Shown here one piece after another: positions 13,101-24,279 of a stretch of DNA of 64,000 nt (within the stretch, counting starts at the first letter, position 1; each line of letters opens with the position of its first letter). Origin of the DNA: Miscanthus floridulus (taxonomy: Eukaryota > Streptophyta > Magnoliopsida > Poales > Poaceae); contig NC_089581.1 in the NCBI RefSeq assembly GCF_019320115.1, positions 70,390,448 through 70,454,447 on the forward strand. Reading direction: 5' to 3'. The notes below the pieces were generated by a model that saw only the letters and a program-made list of their open reading frames with translations, was not told the DNA's origin and ran no database searches. The position numbers and the translations under genes are program-made.

Positions 13101-15980
13101 AAAATTCCACAAAAATTACAGTGGCTTATACATGTCCCCAATAGACTACTGTATACATTTCACATCATTTGAACAAATATAACATCCTACACAAAAATGA
13201 CAAGCCAACAGGGTTTAAAATAGCATAAATAGGAAACCCTAGTGAAAAGTGTCAAGCAATAGATTTTATATTTTTCTTAGGTTCATGATAACACCATAAC
13301 ACTTACAAAAAGTTTTATGCTCACTGGATACATATTTTTACCATAAAAATAGCACAAGAATCTAGCATTTGTTTAAGATAAATAGTAAACTCATATTTCC
13401 AACAAGATCACATTGCAACCAACATTTTTCCTAGGTAGTACATGCCAATACAAGACTAACAAACTTGGAATCACATTTTTATCATTTTCCTAGCTCAAGT
13501 TATAGATTTTACAAGATTGAAACCATTTAAAAGCACTTATCAAACACTATTTTATTCACCTAGAAAAATACAAGAAATAGTGTGTTACATATTTTTATCC
13601 AATACTACACTTTATGTGGAACCCAACAAAATTTGGTTCACACAAATAGGATGCTCCTAGACCTAGATATATTTTTCCAAAGTTAGCATACAAATCAGGA
13701 AATAAATGCACTATCTTTCTATTCTAAGCCACTGACAGCCGGGACCCTCAACTCAGTCGGGCCCATGTGTCAGCAAAAGAAAAACAGAGGAGCGGCGCTA
13801 CTTGACGCGGCTCGACTGGGGTTCACCGACGGCGAGCCTCACTGCGATGGAAACGGCACAACAGTCTTCACCACAACACTACGCACCCATTGAGCTACCT
13901 AATTTGACCTATGGCCGGAGCTATCGACTACGGCGGCGGCCATGGCGGTGCGGCTCGATGGTGAGGCGCCAGAGCTGGCCATGAAGGCTTGATCTAGGGT
14001 TCGGACAAGACTCTATAAGCTACAGTGAAGCTAGCGCACCAACTATCATGAACCATAGTGGTCGGAGATGGCTTGGCCACGACGACAGAGTGCGGCGGCG
14101 AAACAACGGCGAGGTCGTGCATGGCACAACAGCTTACTGGGCACGGCTAGCAGGCAAATATGGGTGCGGTGGTGCAGTGGGATCACTACGAAGCTGATGT
14201 GGTGGCAAAAGAGCGATGTAGCGTGAGCTAGGGCCGGCAATGGCAACGGCGACGCTGAGGTGGTCTGCTGCGACTGCTGCGGGTGAGCGCTAAATCGAAG
14301 GAGATAGCCAGGCGAGGAAATGAGAGTGTAGGGGCATCATGGGCGAGCTCGGGCGTGATGTGGAGCACCAAGGCCTGACGTGGCTAAAGCAGGTAGGACA
14401 ATGGCGACGCGCGGTGGCCACGCGGCATTAGAATCCTAAACACGATCGACATTGTAGATCACCATCAGAGCTTCGAGTCTGAGCCTGACAGCGCAACTTG
14501 GCATTGTCCATGCTCCTAATCCATGGCGAGTTAGCAAAATTACCTTGAATCAAAGTCATAGAGCTATGATAGATCTACAACTGTTTGTTCTATAGAAACC
14601 ATCAGCTAATTCGCAAAGGATCATGAGTTACATAAACCCAAAGTAAGCTTCGTCAAATTGTAAATGCAGCTATGACTTAGAAAATTTTCTAAGTGCTGAA
14701 TCAGCACCCAAATCTGACTTATGGGACATGTTTGGGACTATTCCACACATTTTCATGACTTGTCCTCTAAATCCGGTCGACCTCCACTACTCGAACTAGA
14801 TTAAGGTCAAGTTATCGGCTCTATCTAAGGGTGGCGTCCTTCGGATAGATTCATTAAGTTACCGATATTGCTTATTGCTTTCATTATTTATTTAATTACA
14901 ACAATATCACTTTGCCCGATTGGGATTGATCTAGATTGGCCTTATATCCTATTTAACCCATCATTTATTAATCTAAACTGATCTAATCTGCACCTTAAAC
15001 GATGAGTTATGTTTTATCGGTTGTTTTATATCAATCTTGATCGTGCATAGTGCGTGGTTAAGGCATGTCTGGTCTTGAATGGATCTATTGGCTAATGAAA
15101 ACCGTTCCATGGCCATTATCATGGCCTATATGATTCTGCCTCACACTCCACTGTTAGCACCGTGGAGTGGGGATCGCTATTTGGTAGATCTGTTCCTGAT
15201 AGGACATGACCTTAATTGTGCGCTATACCTGAATCAGCTGTTTTAGCCGATATAGAGTGCTTTCACATATGCAGTTCACATCACGAGACCATTGAAGTAA
15301 AGATAGGTTGAAAGATGTGTTAGCCTCATGATCTTATTATTGTATTACGTCTTGCATGATTCTGCCTCATGCCCCACTTATATTAGTAATAAGTTAGGGT
15401 CGTCGAATTTATTACTATTTCTACGACCTGCATAATTCTGCCTCATGCCCCACTGGTCATAGCGATATATGAGATCTAATATGTTCATAGATTTATCTCT
15501 ATTAAATGGTTAAATGATGATGGGTTGAATTTTTATATAAAAAAGGGATTCGGTTACTTACAGTCATTGGCTTAGCATAAACTGATTAGTGTTGACATCC
15601 TCTTGCCATTGACTAATATTTGTCTAAATAACGATTTTCATCCTGAATGATAACCGATTTTTCTTCCATAACTCTATGAGCTTTAACTGATTTATTCTTA
15701 TGAGTATACTAGAATCGGCTATTTAGTTGATCTCCTTCCACATCGGCTCTCAGAGCCACACATTCGGGACTGTCTGGCAACACCGGCATGTTCCGCCTTA
15801 AATTACTGATTAGCTTTCTCTCCTTGTCAATTGTAGGGTCAAATTGATTGGCATCTCTTGGGAGGAGTGCACAGGATCGATAATCCTTGCGTTGAAGCTA
15901 GGCGGATCTCTAGCTCCATCGAGCGGACCCTTCTGGCTTGCTCGTGTGTCCCAGCACAAGACAAAATTTTTGTCTCGACA
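10116..15980 (+). repeat. Tat 5' LTR, split by a Tekay LTR fragment
   Basis: LTR sequence occupies 10116-10637 and about 14772-15980, roughly 1.73 kb in total, and matches 24280-26088 across its length. Near 10400-10445 there is a TATAAATATTGG box, a candidate promoter, followed by the GACACACAATCAATC region. A block of about 75 bp present in the right LTR is absent here at the Tekay junction. Confidence 0.85.
10638..14771 (-). repeat. second Tekay LTR fragment (Tekay-2) inside the Tat LTR
   Basis: The sequence begins with a degenerate form of the Tekay LTR end (TATAATAGAACCGACCAATT; compare TGTAGCAGAACTGATCAATT at 32128) and follows Tekay LTR order to near 14770, ending within U3. It shares no internal region, so it is a solo or truncated LTR. 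TCCGGTC occurs on both sides (10631-10637 and 14772-14778); this may be a duplication or the scar of a recombination. It is more diverged than the two Tekay-1 LTRs. No gene is present. Confidence 0.75.
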
Positions 15981-15987
15981 CATGTTC

Positions 15988-16006
15988 TGGCATGCCTGGT
16001 GGGACC
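15988..16006 (+). other. Tat primer-binding site region
   Basis: TGGCATGCCTGGTGGGACC lies just inside the left LTR end. This TGGxxxGCCxGGTGGGACC form is typical of grass Tat-lineage elements and differs from the Met-tRNA type used by the copia and Tekay elements here. Confidence 0.65.
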
Positions 16007-16017
16007 CCATAATCATC

Positions 16018-18340
16018 ATGGCGGCTTATAATAACAATGACATCCTTATAGTACCTTATGAAGACCTACCTGATGGAGATAAAAATGTCATCAGCAAAGC
16101 TATAGAAGAATTTCAGAACAAGTGTTTGTTGTCCTACACCAAGACATGTGACAATACAATTATTCAGAAATATCCACTACTAAGAGTTCTATTGCATGGG
16201 TAGACAGATGTAGATGAGACTGAAGATAGGCGTTTCTTCATGAAAGCTATAAACAAATCTGTTCATGATGCCATATCAAACCATAATGAAGTTTTCTTGA
16301 ACACATTCCACAACACCATGAAAGATATGTTTCATGGGTTTCCAGCTGATCAGGTTGCACTAGCTTATTACAACATTCCACATCCATTGACTCAAAGGAC
16401 TAATCAAACTGGTACCAGCCGTCAAGAAGTAGCACCAGCTGGTAATGATGATGTCCAGGCAGTTCAGAGTTCATTTGAACAAGCTCAAGGTGTTACTATG
16501 AATCAGATACAATATAATCTTGGATCGTTAGTACAGCATGTGCAACAACCAGTGAGACAAGGTCAGAACCAGATGATTAATCTTGGCACATCAGGCCACA
16601 TACCATCGTTGGCTCAAAAAATAGCACCATCAATTCAAAGGATCTGTAGAGATATATATCCTAATGTCTATAACCAGAGACTTCAAGTAGCAAACTAGCA
16701 AAGGATCCAGCAGATAGATATTCCATAAGGGTATCATTATGGCATAGATTATAACACCCTTTACATGATTCTGAATCTAGGGTATCAAGGCACATGGGAT
16801 TTCAATCCATAGATGGGTCAGCAAGTGTAGAGAAATCCAAATTCACATGCTGACGAGTTGTTGCTAAAGGTGACCAAGGTGATGAAGAATCAGTTTGGTC
16901 TGAAGCCGAAAGGACTAACCTTCTTGTACAAATGCCCATATCTAGAATAGAACATGTTAGTCGGCATCTTACACAGTTGGGTGAAGCATCCGTTGAAGAG
17001 GCCCATTGAGTTTGTTTCTTCTCCTTGTCCCTGTCAGGGCCAGCCTTCACTTGGTTTTCATCACTGCCAGTCAACTCCATTGCCAATTGGACTAACCTAG
17101 AAAAGAAATTTCATACATATTTTTATACTAGGACTAGAGAAAAGAAGATTACCAATTTGACAACTATAAGGTAGAAAACTAACAAATTGGGCACTAAGTT
17201 TCTTTAGAGATTTCGAGAGACTAGGAATTTGTGCTTCTCATTAAATTTGGCTCATGATCAGCTAGCCACTTTGGTCGTTCAAGGGATGCTGCCAACATGG
17301 AAAGAAAAACTGTTGGGACAAGAATTTGACAACTTGGGTCAATTGGCTCAACGAGTGGCAGCGCTCAATAGCCAATTCTAGAGTATGCGCAGAGATACCC
17401 GATTCTAGAAGAGTACCACAGTGGCTAAAGCTTATAATCCATATTCAGTCGATGACGGCTGTGAAGATGAAGAAGAAGAGGTTGCCGCGACTGAATGGAA
17501 TTGGGGCAAAAAGATAGTAATGGTGTCAAATCCTTAGGGAAAAGGAGTTGAGGAGAGCTATGACTTTGACGTCACAAAATCAGACAAGCTCTTCGATTTC
17601 TTGCTTGAGAAGGGATAGATCAAGTTGCCCAATAATCATACTATGTTGCCCCCTGATCAGTTGAAGAATAAAAAGTTCTACAAGTTCCATAACGCTACTT
17701 CTCATTTCACAAATGAATGTAGAATTTTTTGGTAGCATATACAGAGGGCTATTCAACAAGGAAGGCTCAAATTTGATACACCTCAGAAGAAGAAAGTTGA
17801 TGATAATCCTTTCCCAAGAGATCAAAACATGGTCAATGCTAGGCTGCTCAAAGGAAAGACTAAGGTCCTGACATCACCCAAATCAAGAGAAGCTAGAATA
17901 GTCGATCCCAAGATGTAAATATCGGCTAATGAATACAGAGAAATTAAAAGACATAGTGACAAGCAAAAGAGCCGATATGAGCAGGGAGAAACATCAAAAG
18001 AAGGGGCAACAAAGATGTGGGTTACATCTCGAATTCTATTGAATAAATGGCAGTGGCAGAAGGAAAAGGATTATTAGCATTGGTTAGAAGAGCAAGAATA
18101 CCAGCGTCAACAGGAAAAAGAGAGGAATGCCAATGGTGTCCAGGAGGTTTGACAAGAAGCTAGAAGAGAAGGGTACAATGCCTAAGGAATAGAGAATTGG
18201 AATAGGCTTAGGCATCCGGTAAACCTCAAGTATGGCGTGCTAAGCAAATAGCCGATAAAAGGCAACCATCAGCTAATATTTAGATGACTTTTCTGTTGCC
18301 ATCAGAGTTTAGAGCTCCAGCAGATCAAGAAGTTTAATCA
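16018..18340 (+). pseudogene. Tat gag
   Basis: The start is MAAYNNNDILIVPYEDLPDG at 16018. One frame continues past a TAG at 16201-16203 to 16698 and beyond, with further TAG and TAA codons. Recognisable gag pieces follow: ADELLLKVTKVMKNQFGLKPKG (16850-16915), NLCFSLNLAHDQLA-type sequence near 17230, LLGQEFDNLGQLAQRV (17310-17360), and the region VTKSDKLFDFLLEKG ... HNATSHFTNECR near 17570-17730. A Lys/Glu/Gln-rich tail (17900-18150) ends it. At least ten stops and several frameshifts are present. Confidence 0.75.
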
Positions 18341-18379
18341 GATTTTGATGAATCGGAGTATGAGGAGATAGTTGCCAAG

Positions 18380-18990
18380 TTGACAGTTATAAAACAAGCA
18401 ATATTTGATAAACCAATCAAGCATCAACACTTAAAGGCTTTATATGTAAAAGGTTTTGTTGATGAGAAACCGATGAACAAGATGTTAGTAGACGGAGAAG
18501 CTTCTGTCAATCTCATACCTTACACCACTTTTCGTAAACTTGGCAAGGGACCAGGAGATCTGATTGAGACCAACATGATGCTTAAGGACTTTGGGGGTAA
18601 TGCGTCTAAGACCTAGGGGGCAATGAACGTTGAACTAACAATCGGGAGTAAGACTCTGCTCACCACGTTCTTCGTCATTGATGGAAAAGGGTCATACAGT
18701 TTACTCCTTGGTCGTGATTGGATTCATGCAAACTATTGTGTGCCATCGACCATGCATCAGTGTCTGATTTAATGGCATGGAGATGATGTTGAATTGGTTC
18801 ACACTGATGAATCTGTGAGTATTACAATAACCAATCTAGTCTTCTAGGAACTAGGAGACTTTGAATGCCTTTCTGGCAAGATATGGGAAGGAGGTTTCAT
18901 TAGAATTAATAATGAAGGCCAACGGCCGGTTCAAGCAATCGGCTCTGAGAGTTTGTTTTAGTGGGTAGTCATAGCTTTGCATCGGCCATT
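18380..18990 (+). pseudogene. Tat aspartic protease
   Basis: The frame holds LKALYVKGFVDEKPMNKMLVDGEASVNLIPY, a retropepsin-type active site. Asp-Gly is kept, but the usual following Gly/Ala is Glu. After a TAG at 18614 the same frame gives VELTIGSKTLLTTFFVID and YSLLLGRDWIHA, the conserved LLGRDW end of the domain. The following 200 bp resemble the protease-RT linker. No RT palm follows. Confidence 0.75.
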
Positions 18991-19466
18991 GGATTAAAGA
19001 AGAATAAGCATTGGTCCTAGAGATAGGCTTAGGCCGATGTATGTGAACGCTAAGTCAAAACATAAATGCAATTCAGAGTTGATAGATCTATTAAAGGAAG
19101 TTTTGTTTCGCTTAATGAGATGCTTGGCCTAGATCGATCGGTCGTTTCACCTTTGGTCTGAAAAGTTCTGGTGCAACCTATCAATAGCGATCAATGAAAT
19201 ATATTTGAAGGGATATTATCCTAACATTTGATCAACACTTGATAGCTGATTCGTTTAGTCATCGGCTCTAATAGCCGGTACCAGAAAGGTGTCGCCTCTA
19301 GTTCAAAAAATAAAGATCTTCGAATATATAAAAGCCGATACGATATGTATCGCCTCCAGAGCAAAAACAAAAACAAAGACATTCATGACACATACAGTGG
19401 CATTGCACTAAGACACATTCATAAAAGAACAGAAGGTTTTATTCATTAGTTTGCCCTAGATACAAG

Positions 19467-20282
19467 CTAATCAAAGACCTTGTTCACCACATCTTGAGCA
19501 GATGTGATGTCCACAATGGCCTCTGCCGCGACGACAAACTCCTCAAGCAAATCCTCATGCTCATCGGGGCCGTTGCCCATTGGGAAGCCAGTCACCATGG
19601 TGTGGAGCTCATACCCGGTCTAGACTTGTGTCATGGTCAGCGCCATCGACGCGCCATGGCGAACGCCGTGGAGGGTAATTTCCTGGCCAGAATGTCTAGG
19701 AGGCGAATGTTGATGAGAGGACCTCGAGCATTGATGGTGTTCATGACACTCCAACTTCATTTTTAGGGCTAACGATCATAGAAAACAGAAGAATTATCAA
19801 GATAAAGGCAGTGGAAATCAGAATAGAGGCATTCCTAAAGTTTGTCTTACCCACCACCGTGGCGTCAGACTCAGCCAGTCGCGCTCGAACGGCGCTGGCC
19901 TCCTCCTCGACCGCATAAAGTGTAGCCTGAGAGACCCCGAGGCAGATCTCAAGCTAGCCATTTTCCCGAGTTGCCTCGAAATAGTGGTTCTGAGCCACCC
20001 TCCACTCTTGGAGAAAATGTCAGGTGTCATCACCGTTGTAGGAGTCAGAAGAGTCCAACGATGAGGCTGGCGCAGAAGATGCAGCGTCAGAGGGCTCGCT
20101 GGCCCTAGGAAGAGGACAAAGACTATCATTCAAAATGAATCTATAGACAAATCAGAACAGTTTATCATCACAAACAAAAGATATCAATCTCAACTCATGC
20201 ACCGCAGGCGCTGGTTCATTGGCATATTCTCCTCTACGACCTCCTCTGCCACACGCTTGTCGCGGTTGTCCTTGCTGGCCAT
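19467..20282 (-). pseudogene. antisense three-exon gene of the Tat element, unrecognised product
   Basis: On the minus strand an ATG at 20282 opens exon 1 (20282-20203). A GT donor at 20202-20201 and an AG acceptor at 20106-20105 lead to exon 2 (20104-19851). A second GTAAG donor and an AG at 19770-19769 lead to exon 3 (19768-19467, stop TAG). Exon lengths 80, 254 and 302 sum to 636 nt, exactly 212 codons, and the frame is kept across both introns. Three internal stops (TGA, TAG, TAG) sit where Trp or Gln codons are likely. The predicted chain starts MASKDNRDKRVAEEVVEE, is Ser/Glu-rich with a helix-prone middle (AEEEASAVRARLAESDA, with V read at one changed residue) and ends in an acidic segment. 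No family is recognised. Confidence 0.55.
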
Positions 20283-20707
20283 GAAGTTGATCAGATGTAC
20301 AAGAAGGGAGGAAGGCCACTATAGAGTTCTGCAAGGGTGGAGAAGTGCAAAGGAATAGAAGCGGTTGTGAGTGCAGATGTGTGTGAGGCCAGAGCCCTTG
20401 GCTAGTATTTGAAGCCACAGAGCAAAGAGGTAGATGCCTCGGGACATGCAAAAGGCAACCACAATTAATAGAAGGCGAATGCCACCTCACTAATACCGAA
20501 GGGAATACACCGTGGGGCGACTAAAGATAGAAGATCAAGGGGTTCTCTTAATAAAGGCTGTGTTTTTAGACCTAAATTGGATTAAGATCGGGAGTCTAGA
20601 ATCAGCTATTTTCAAATTGGCTCTTTAGCCAAAAGCAGGAAGTATAATAAGGTGATGGAAAGTATGGTTGTCATTGATTCTACACAAGGCGTATATTGCT
20701 ACACGAA

Positions 20708-23700
20708 TTACAAGTCTAGAACATCCTAGATTGCTTTCAACACTTCTAGCTAGATAGCGTCAACTTCTGCGATCTGTTGTTTATCCTCTTCGGCTGACCC
20801 AGGAATGTTCTTGAGGCTACTCCGGATGGCTCTACCTTCTCTGACTTTGACCAGTAATTCTTGTTTCTTTTGTTTAATGGCATCGGGTATTTGAGCTAGG
20901 GTGGACTTATGACAATCAATGGTAGCCTTCACATTTTCTAGCTCCTTCTCAAGTTCCGCACTCCTGGCTTCTAGTTGAGACAATTCTGGGTCGATACTAA
21001 AGGAGGAGTTCCTCAAATGATCAATCAACTATGTTAGCTCTTTGGCCCCTTGCCTATTGGAATTCCCCTTGGCCAACAAAGTTTCACGGTCAGACAGATT
21101 GCTCTGAGCCTTTTTCACCTTCAGAGCCTGATCTTCAAAAGTAGATAAAGGTGACAAAACTCTGGAGAGGACTGGGGATGGATTACCCTTAATATCCAAG
21201 AAGACTCTCCGCATTGAATTGGTGTCTTGGACCAAATCAGCTATATTCTTCTCAAACAGTGACAATATGTCTCTTAGCTGATTTCTGGTCTCTTCTGACA
21301 GAGTTTCCTTAGAGGAGGCGGCTGACGAGCTGATTTCATCTTCATCAAGATACTCCTCAAGATTGAAAGAGTAGCTTAGGGCTGGAAGGTTGAGTGCCTG
21401 CATATAAGAAAATCTTGGTTAGGAGGTTTGAATCAGGTTATAGCGGAATAGGTGGTGAAAAGGACTATAGTACCTTCTCTGTAGTAGCCTCTATCTGAAG
21501 AGGAGGAGCAACCGATGATGCACCAGTAACATCTAGTTGAATAGGCTCTAGGCTTTCAGCGTTGGTATCTACAATATCAAGGAAAATTTTTAGTTCATAA
21601 TTATTGCAGAAGGATGAAAGGAACATGTAACTTCCTTACCATCAATTGTATGTCGAACCGAAAAATCAACAATCTAGGTGTCGACGGCAACAAAATCACC
21701 CTCAACACCGATGGGATCATTAAGAGGACTGTCAGGCTCCTGCTCTCGCATAGGTGTTTCTTCAAAAAGTATCTAGCATGGTAAGGAGTTAGGTGAAGGA
21801 CTGAGTAAATCAAGAAGTTAAAGAAAATACTCCAATGGGAATCAAGGATAAAACTCACATTTTCTGTTGTCTTGGAAGCATCGGTTCTTTAAACCAAAAT
21901 CGGCTCCTCTTGAGGATTAGCCGATGAAGGTTCAGTTGGTGCTGAACCAAATGCTTGAGATGGTAGCTCTGCACCTAGAACAGATTGGGACGCAATGCTC
22001 AACAACTATGAAGGAATGGGATTAGAAGTTGAATATCAGTTCGAGAAGAATATGAATTATTTACCTGAGCAGCTGATGGTCTCGTCCTATGGAGTCTCTT
22101 TCCAGTAACGGCTTTCTGGGTCGTCCCTTGGACCATCTTGTGTTTTAAAGATTGATAAGTCACAATCATGGGGGCAGCATGAGTTTTCATCAATTTCTTC
22201 AATGAAGGTGTGGCCGATCCTATTCTTGAGACTGGGCATGGTGGCTAATAATCTATAGGGTGCTCCTTCCTATCCAAGCCTGGAGGATTGAATTTAGCAT
22301 CCTAAAAAGATCAGCTAGAATAGTTAGTGAGAAGATTCATCGAATAGTTTCCTGAGAAAGAGATGATAAGTTACCTCTCTATCAGAAGCAAATTCCCTAT
22401 CCAGAGCTATGCACAAAGGATGGACCAATCCATAGAAAAGATGGGAGTGCCATTCTTGCCACCAGGAGTCAAAGAGAATGGAAGAGAGGCTGACTCTGGT
22501 CTAGCCGTGCAAGCAAAGGGAAGGAAGGTCTAATCCCAATTGGAAGACTCTAAAGGCTTCCATCACCTCATTGATATCTTCTCTTGGCATCAGTATGTCT
22601 TTGAAGAACAATTGAGGTGGAAGTTGACCAAAACCAAATTGGTGGGCTACGAAGGATGGATTGTAGAACTCATAAGTTGGAAGGTTACCTAGAAGGAAGG
22701 AACTTGTGGCCATTTTGTCATGACCATGACATAATTCGGCTAGAAGAAAGCAGGCCTTAATGAGGGAGTTAAAGATTCCAGCTGCCGTCTCATCTGAACA
22801 GCCTGATTCAAATCAAAATTTGAATGGAAAGATCAGCTCATTATTCTCATCTTCATCATATGGTAGCTAAGTCAGAGTGTCTGCATCAAACCCTCTATAA
22901 AACTTTTTGAAGAGATGGCCAATGTCGATATCAATTGATATGGCCGATGCAGCCTCACCATAGCTCATGCACTGACGAGTTTTTCCTTCCTCGCCTCTAT
23001 ATTCCTCATCAAAGTTGGAAGAAGGGAAACTCAGGTTTCTGAGATCAGGCCTAACAATCATATGCATGTACAGGTTGAGCCATAGTTGTGTCAACCACCA
23101 AGGGCCACTGATGATGTGCACTGGTTTGTTCTTCAGTAAATGGGCAGTTACCTAGTACATCAAATGATAAGCAGCCCCTAGTAGATACTTTCCAAGAGGG
23201 ATATCCTTGCCTACTGCCAGGTGCTCTGCCATGAGCTTATGATTGTAAGTCAGACCACAAGATGACCCATAGAAGATGAATCTCTCCAACCACATATTCA
23301 GAAAGGCCACGTATTCCCTCTCACTGACAGTTGATTCATCTCCAATATGGTTCAGAATATAGCTTGCCCATCCTGAGCAGTCTAATATTTTGGCTAATTT
23401 CTTAGAGCCAGCACTCAAATATTCATAAGGCTGCATTGATCCAATTATTTTAAGGCCGGTCAATAGGTAAACATCGGCCAGGGTAATGGTCATCGGGCCA
23501 TGACCAAAGACGAAAGCATTCGGAGCATTGGACTAGAAGTAAGATGTGGAAATCAAGAGTGAATCATTCCTCTCCATCCCAGACAATGAGAGTGTTAAAC
23601 ATTGATGCAAGTCATACACCTCCCAATCTCTGCCCTTTTTCTCAAATGCCCTACGAAACCAATTTCTCCAACCCTTGGGTATTTTAGACCAGTTTCTGAA

Positions 23701-24070
23701 GGGAGTTTTGACATTCTAGGAGGACAAATCCACTACAGACTATTTGAAGGGGATTTTGTTGGTTTCTTAATGGATGAAATCAGATGGGTCAGGATCACCC
23801 ATAGGCCCAAGAAAATAAACATTGGAAGTAACAGTTGATGGAATCAAGATTTTGTTCCTCATTTCCTAGAAATTGGATAAAATAAATTTGAGGACAAAGG
23901 GAATACAGGGTAGCGATCGACATTTTGAGAATGGGAACTCAAAAGCATACCATGGGGATGTGGTCACTAGTCACCATTACCGCCAAGGCAAATGTGAATC
24001 TGAGGAAGACCACTTGAATAAGAGCTTGACAGGGCAGAAGATTTGCTAGGGTTGAAGCTTCGGCGATGGC
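20708..24070 (-). pseudogene. antisense plant mobile domain (PMD-like) gene of the Tat element
   Basis: On the minus strand, 23700-23152 encodes the PMD-type segment (NAPNAFVFGHGPMTITLADVYLLTGLKI ... MWLERFIFYGSS), followed by FDEEYRGEEGKTRQCM and QLGFGQxPPQLFF-type sequence to 22500. The C-terminal part is acidic, then coiled coil (LEARSAELEKELENVKATID), ending with TAA at 20708. Splice sites are evident: introns 21640-21569 (GTAAGG...AG) and 21473-21398 (GT...AG). Stops include several TAG codons. PMD proteins are transposase-derived and occur both in host silencing factors (MAIN family) and in transposons. The 5' limit is uncertain. Confidence 0.7.
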
Positions 24071-24279
24071 GGCGTCGGCTGTTGAGATTTGCTCGAGAAA
24101 GAAGGGGAAAGCAAATAGTCCGAGTGAGTCGGAAAAGATACTGTTGGGACATTATATAAGACTCGGCCCAGGAAGTCAGGAGTCACGCGTATATCTCGGA
24201 GCAAAATGGTTGCGGCGTGGTAAACAGATAAATAAGAATTTTGGAATAAAATCACTTTTATCCCAAAATTGGGGGCACG

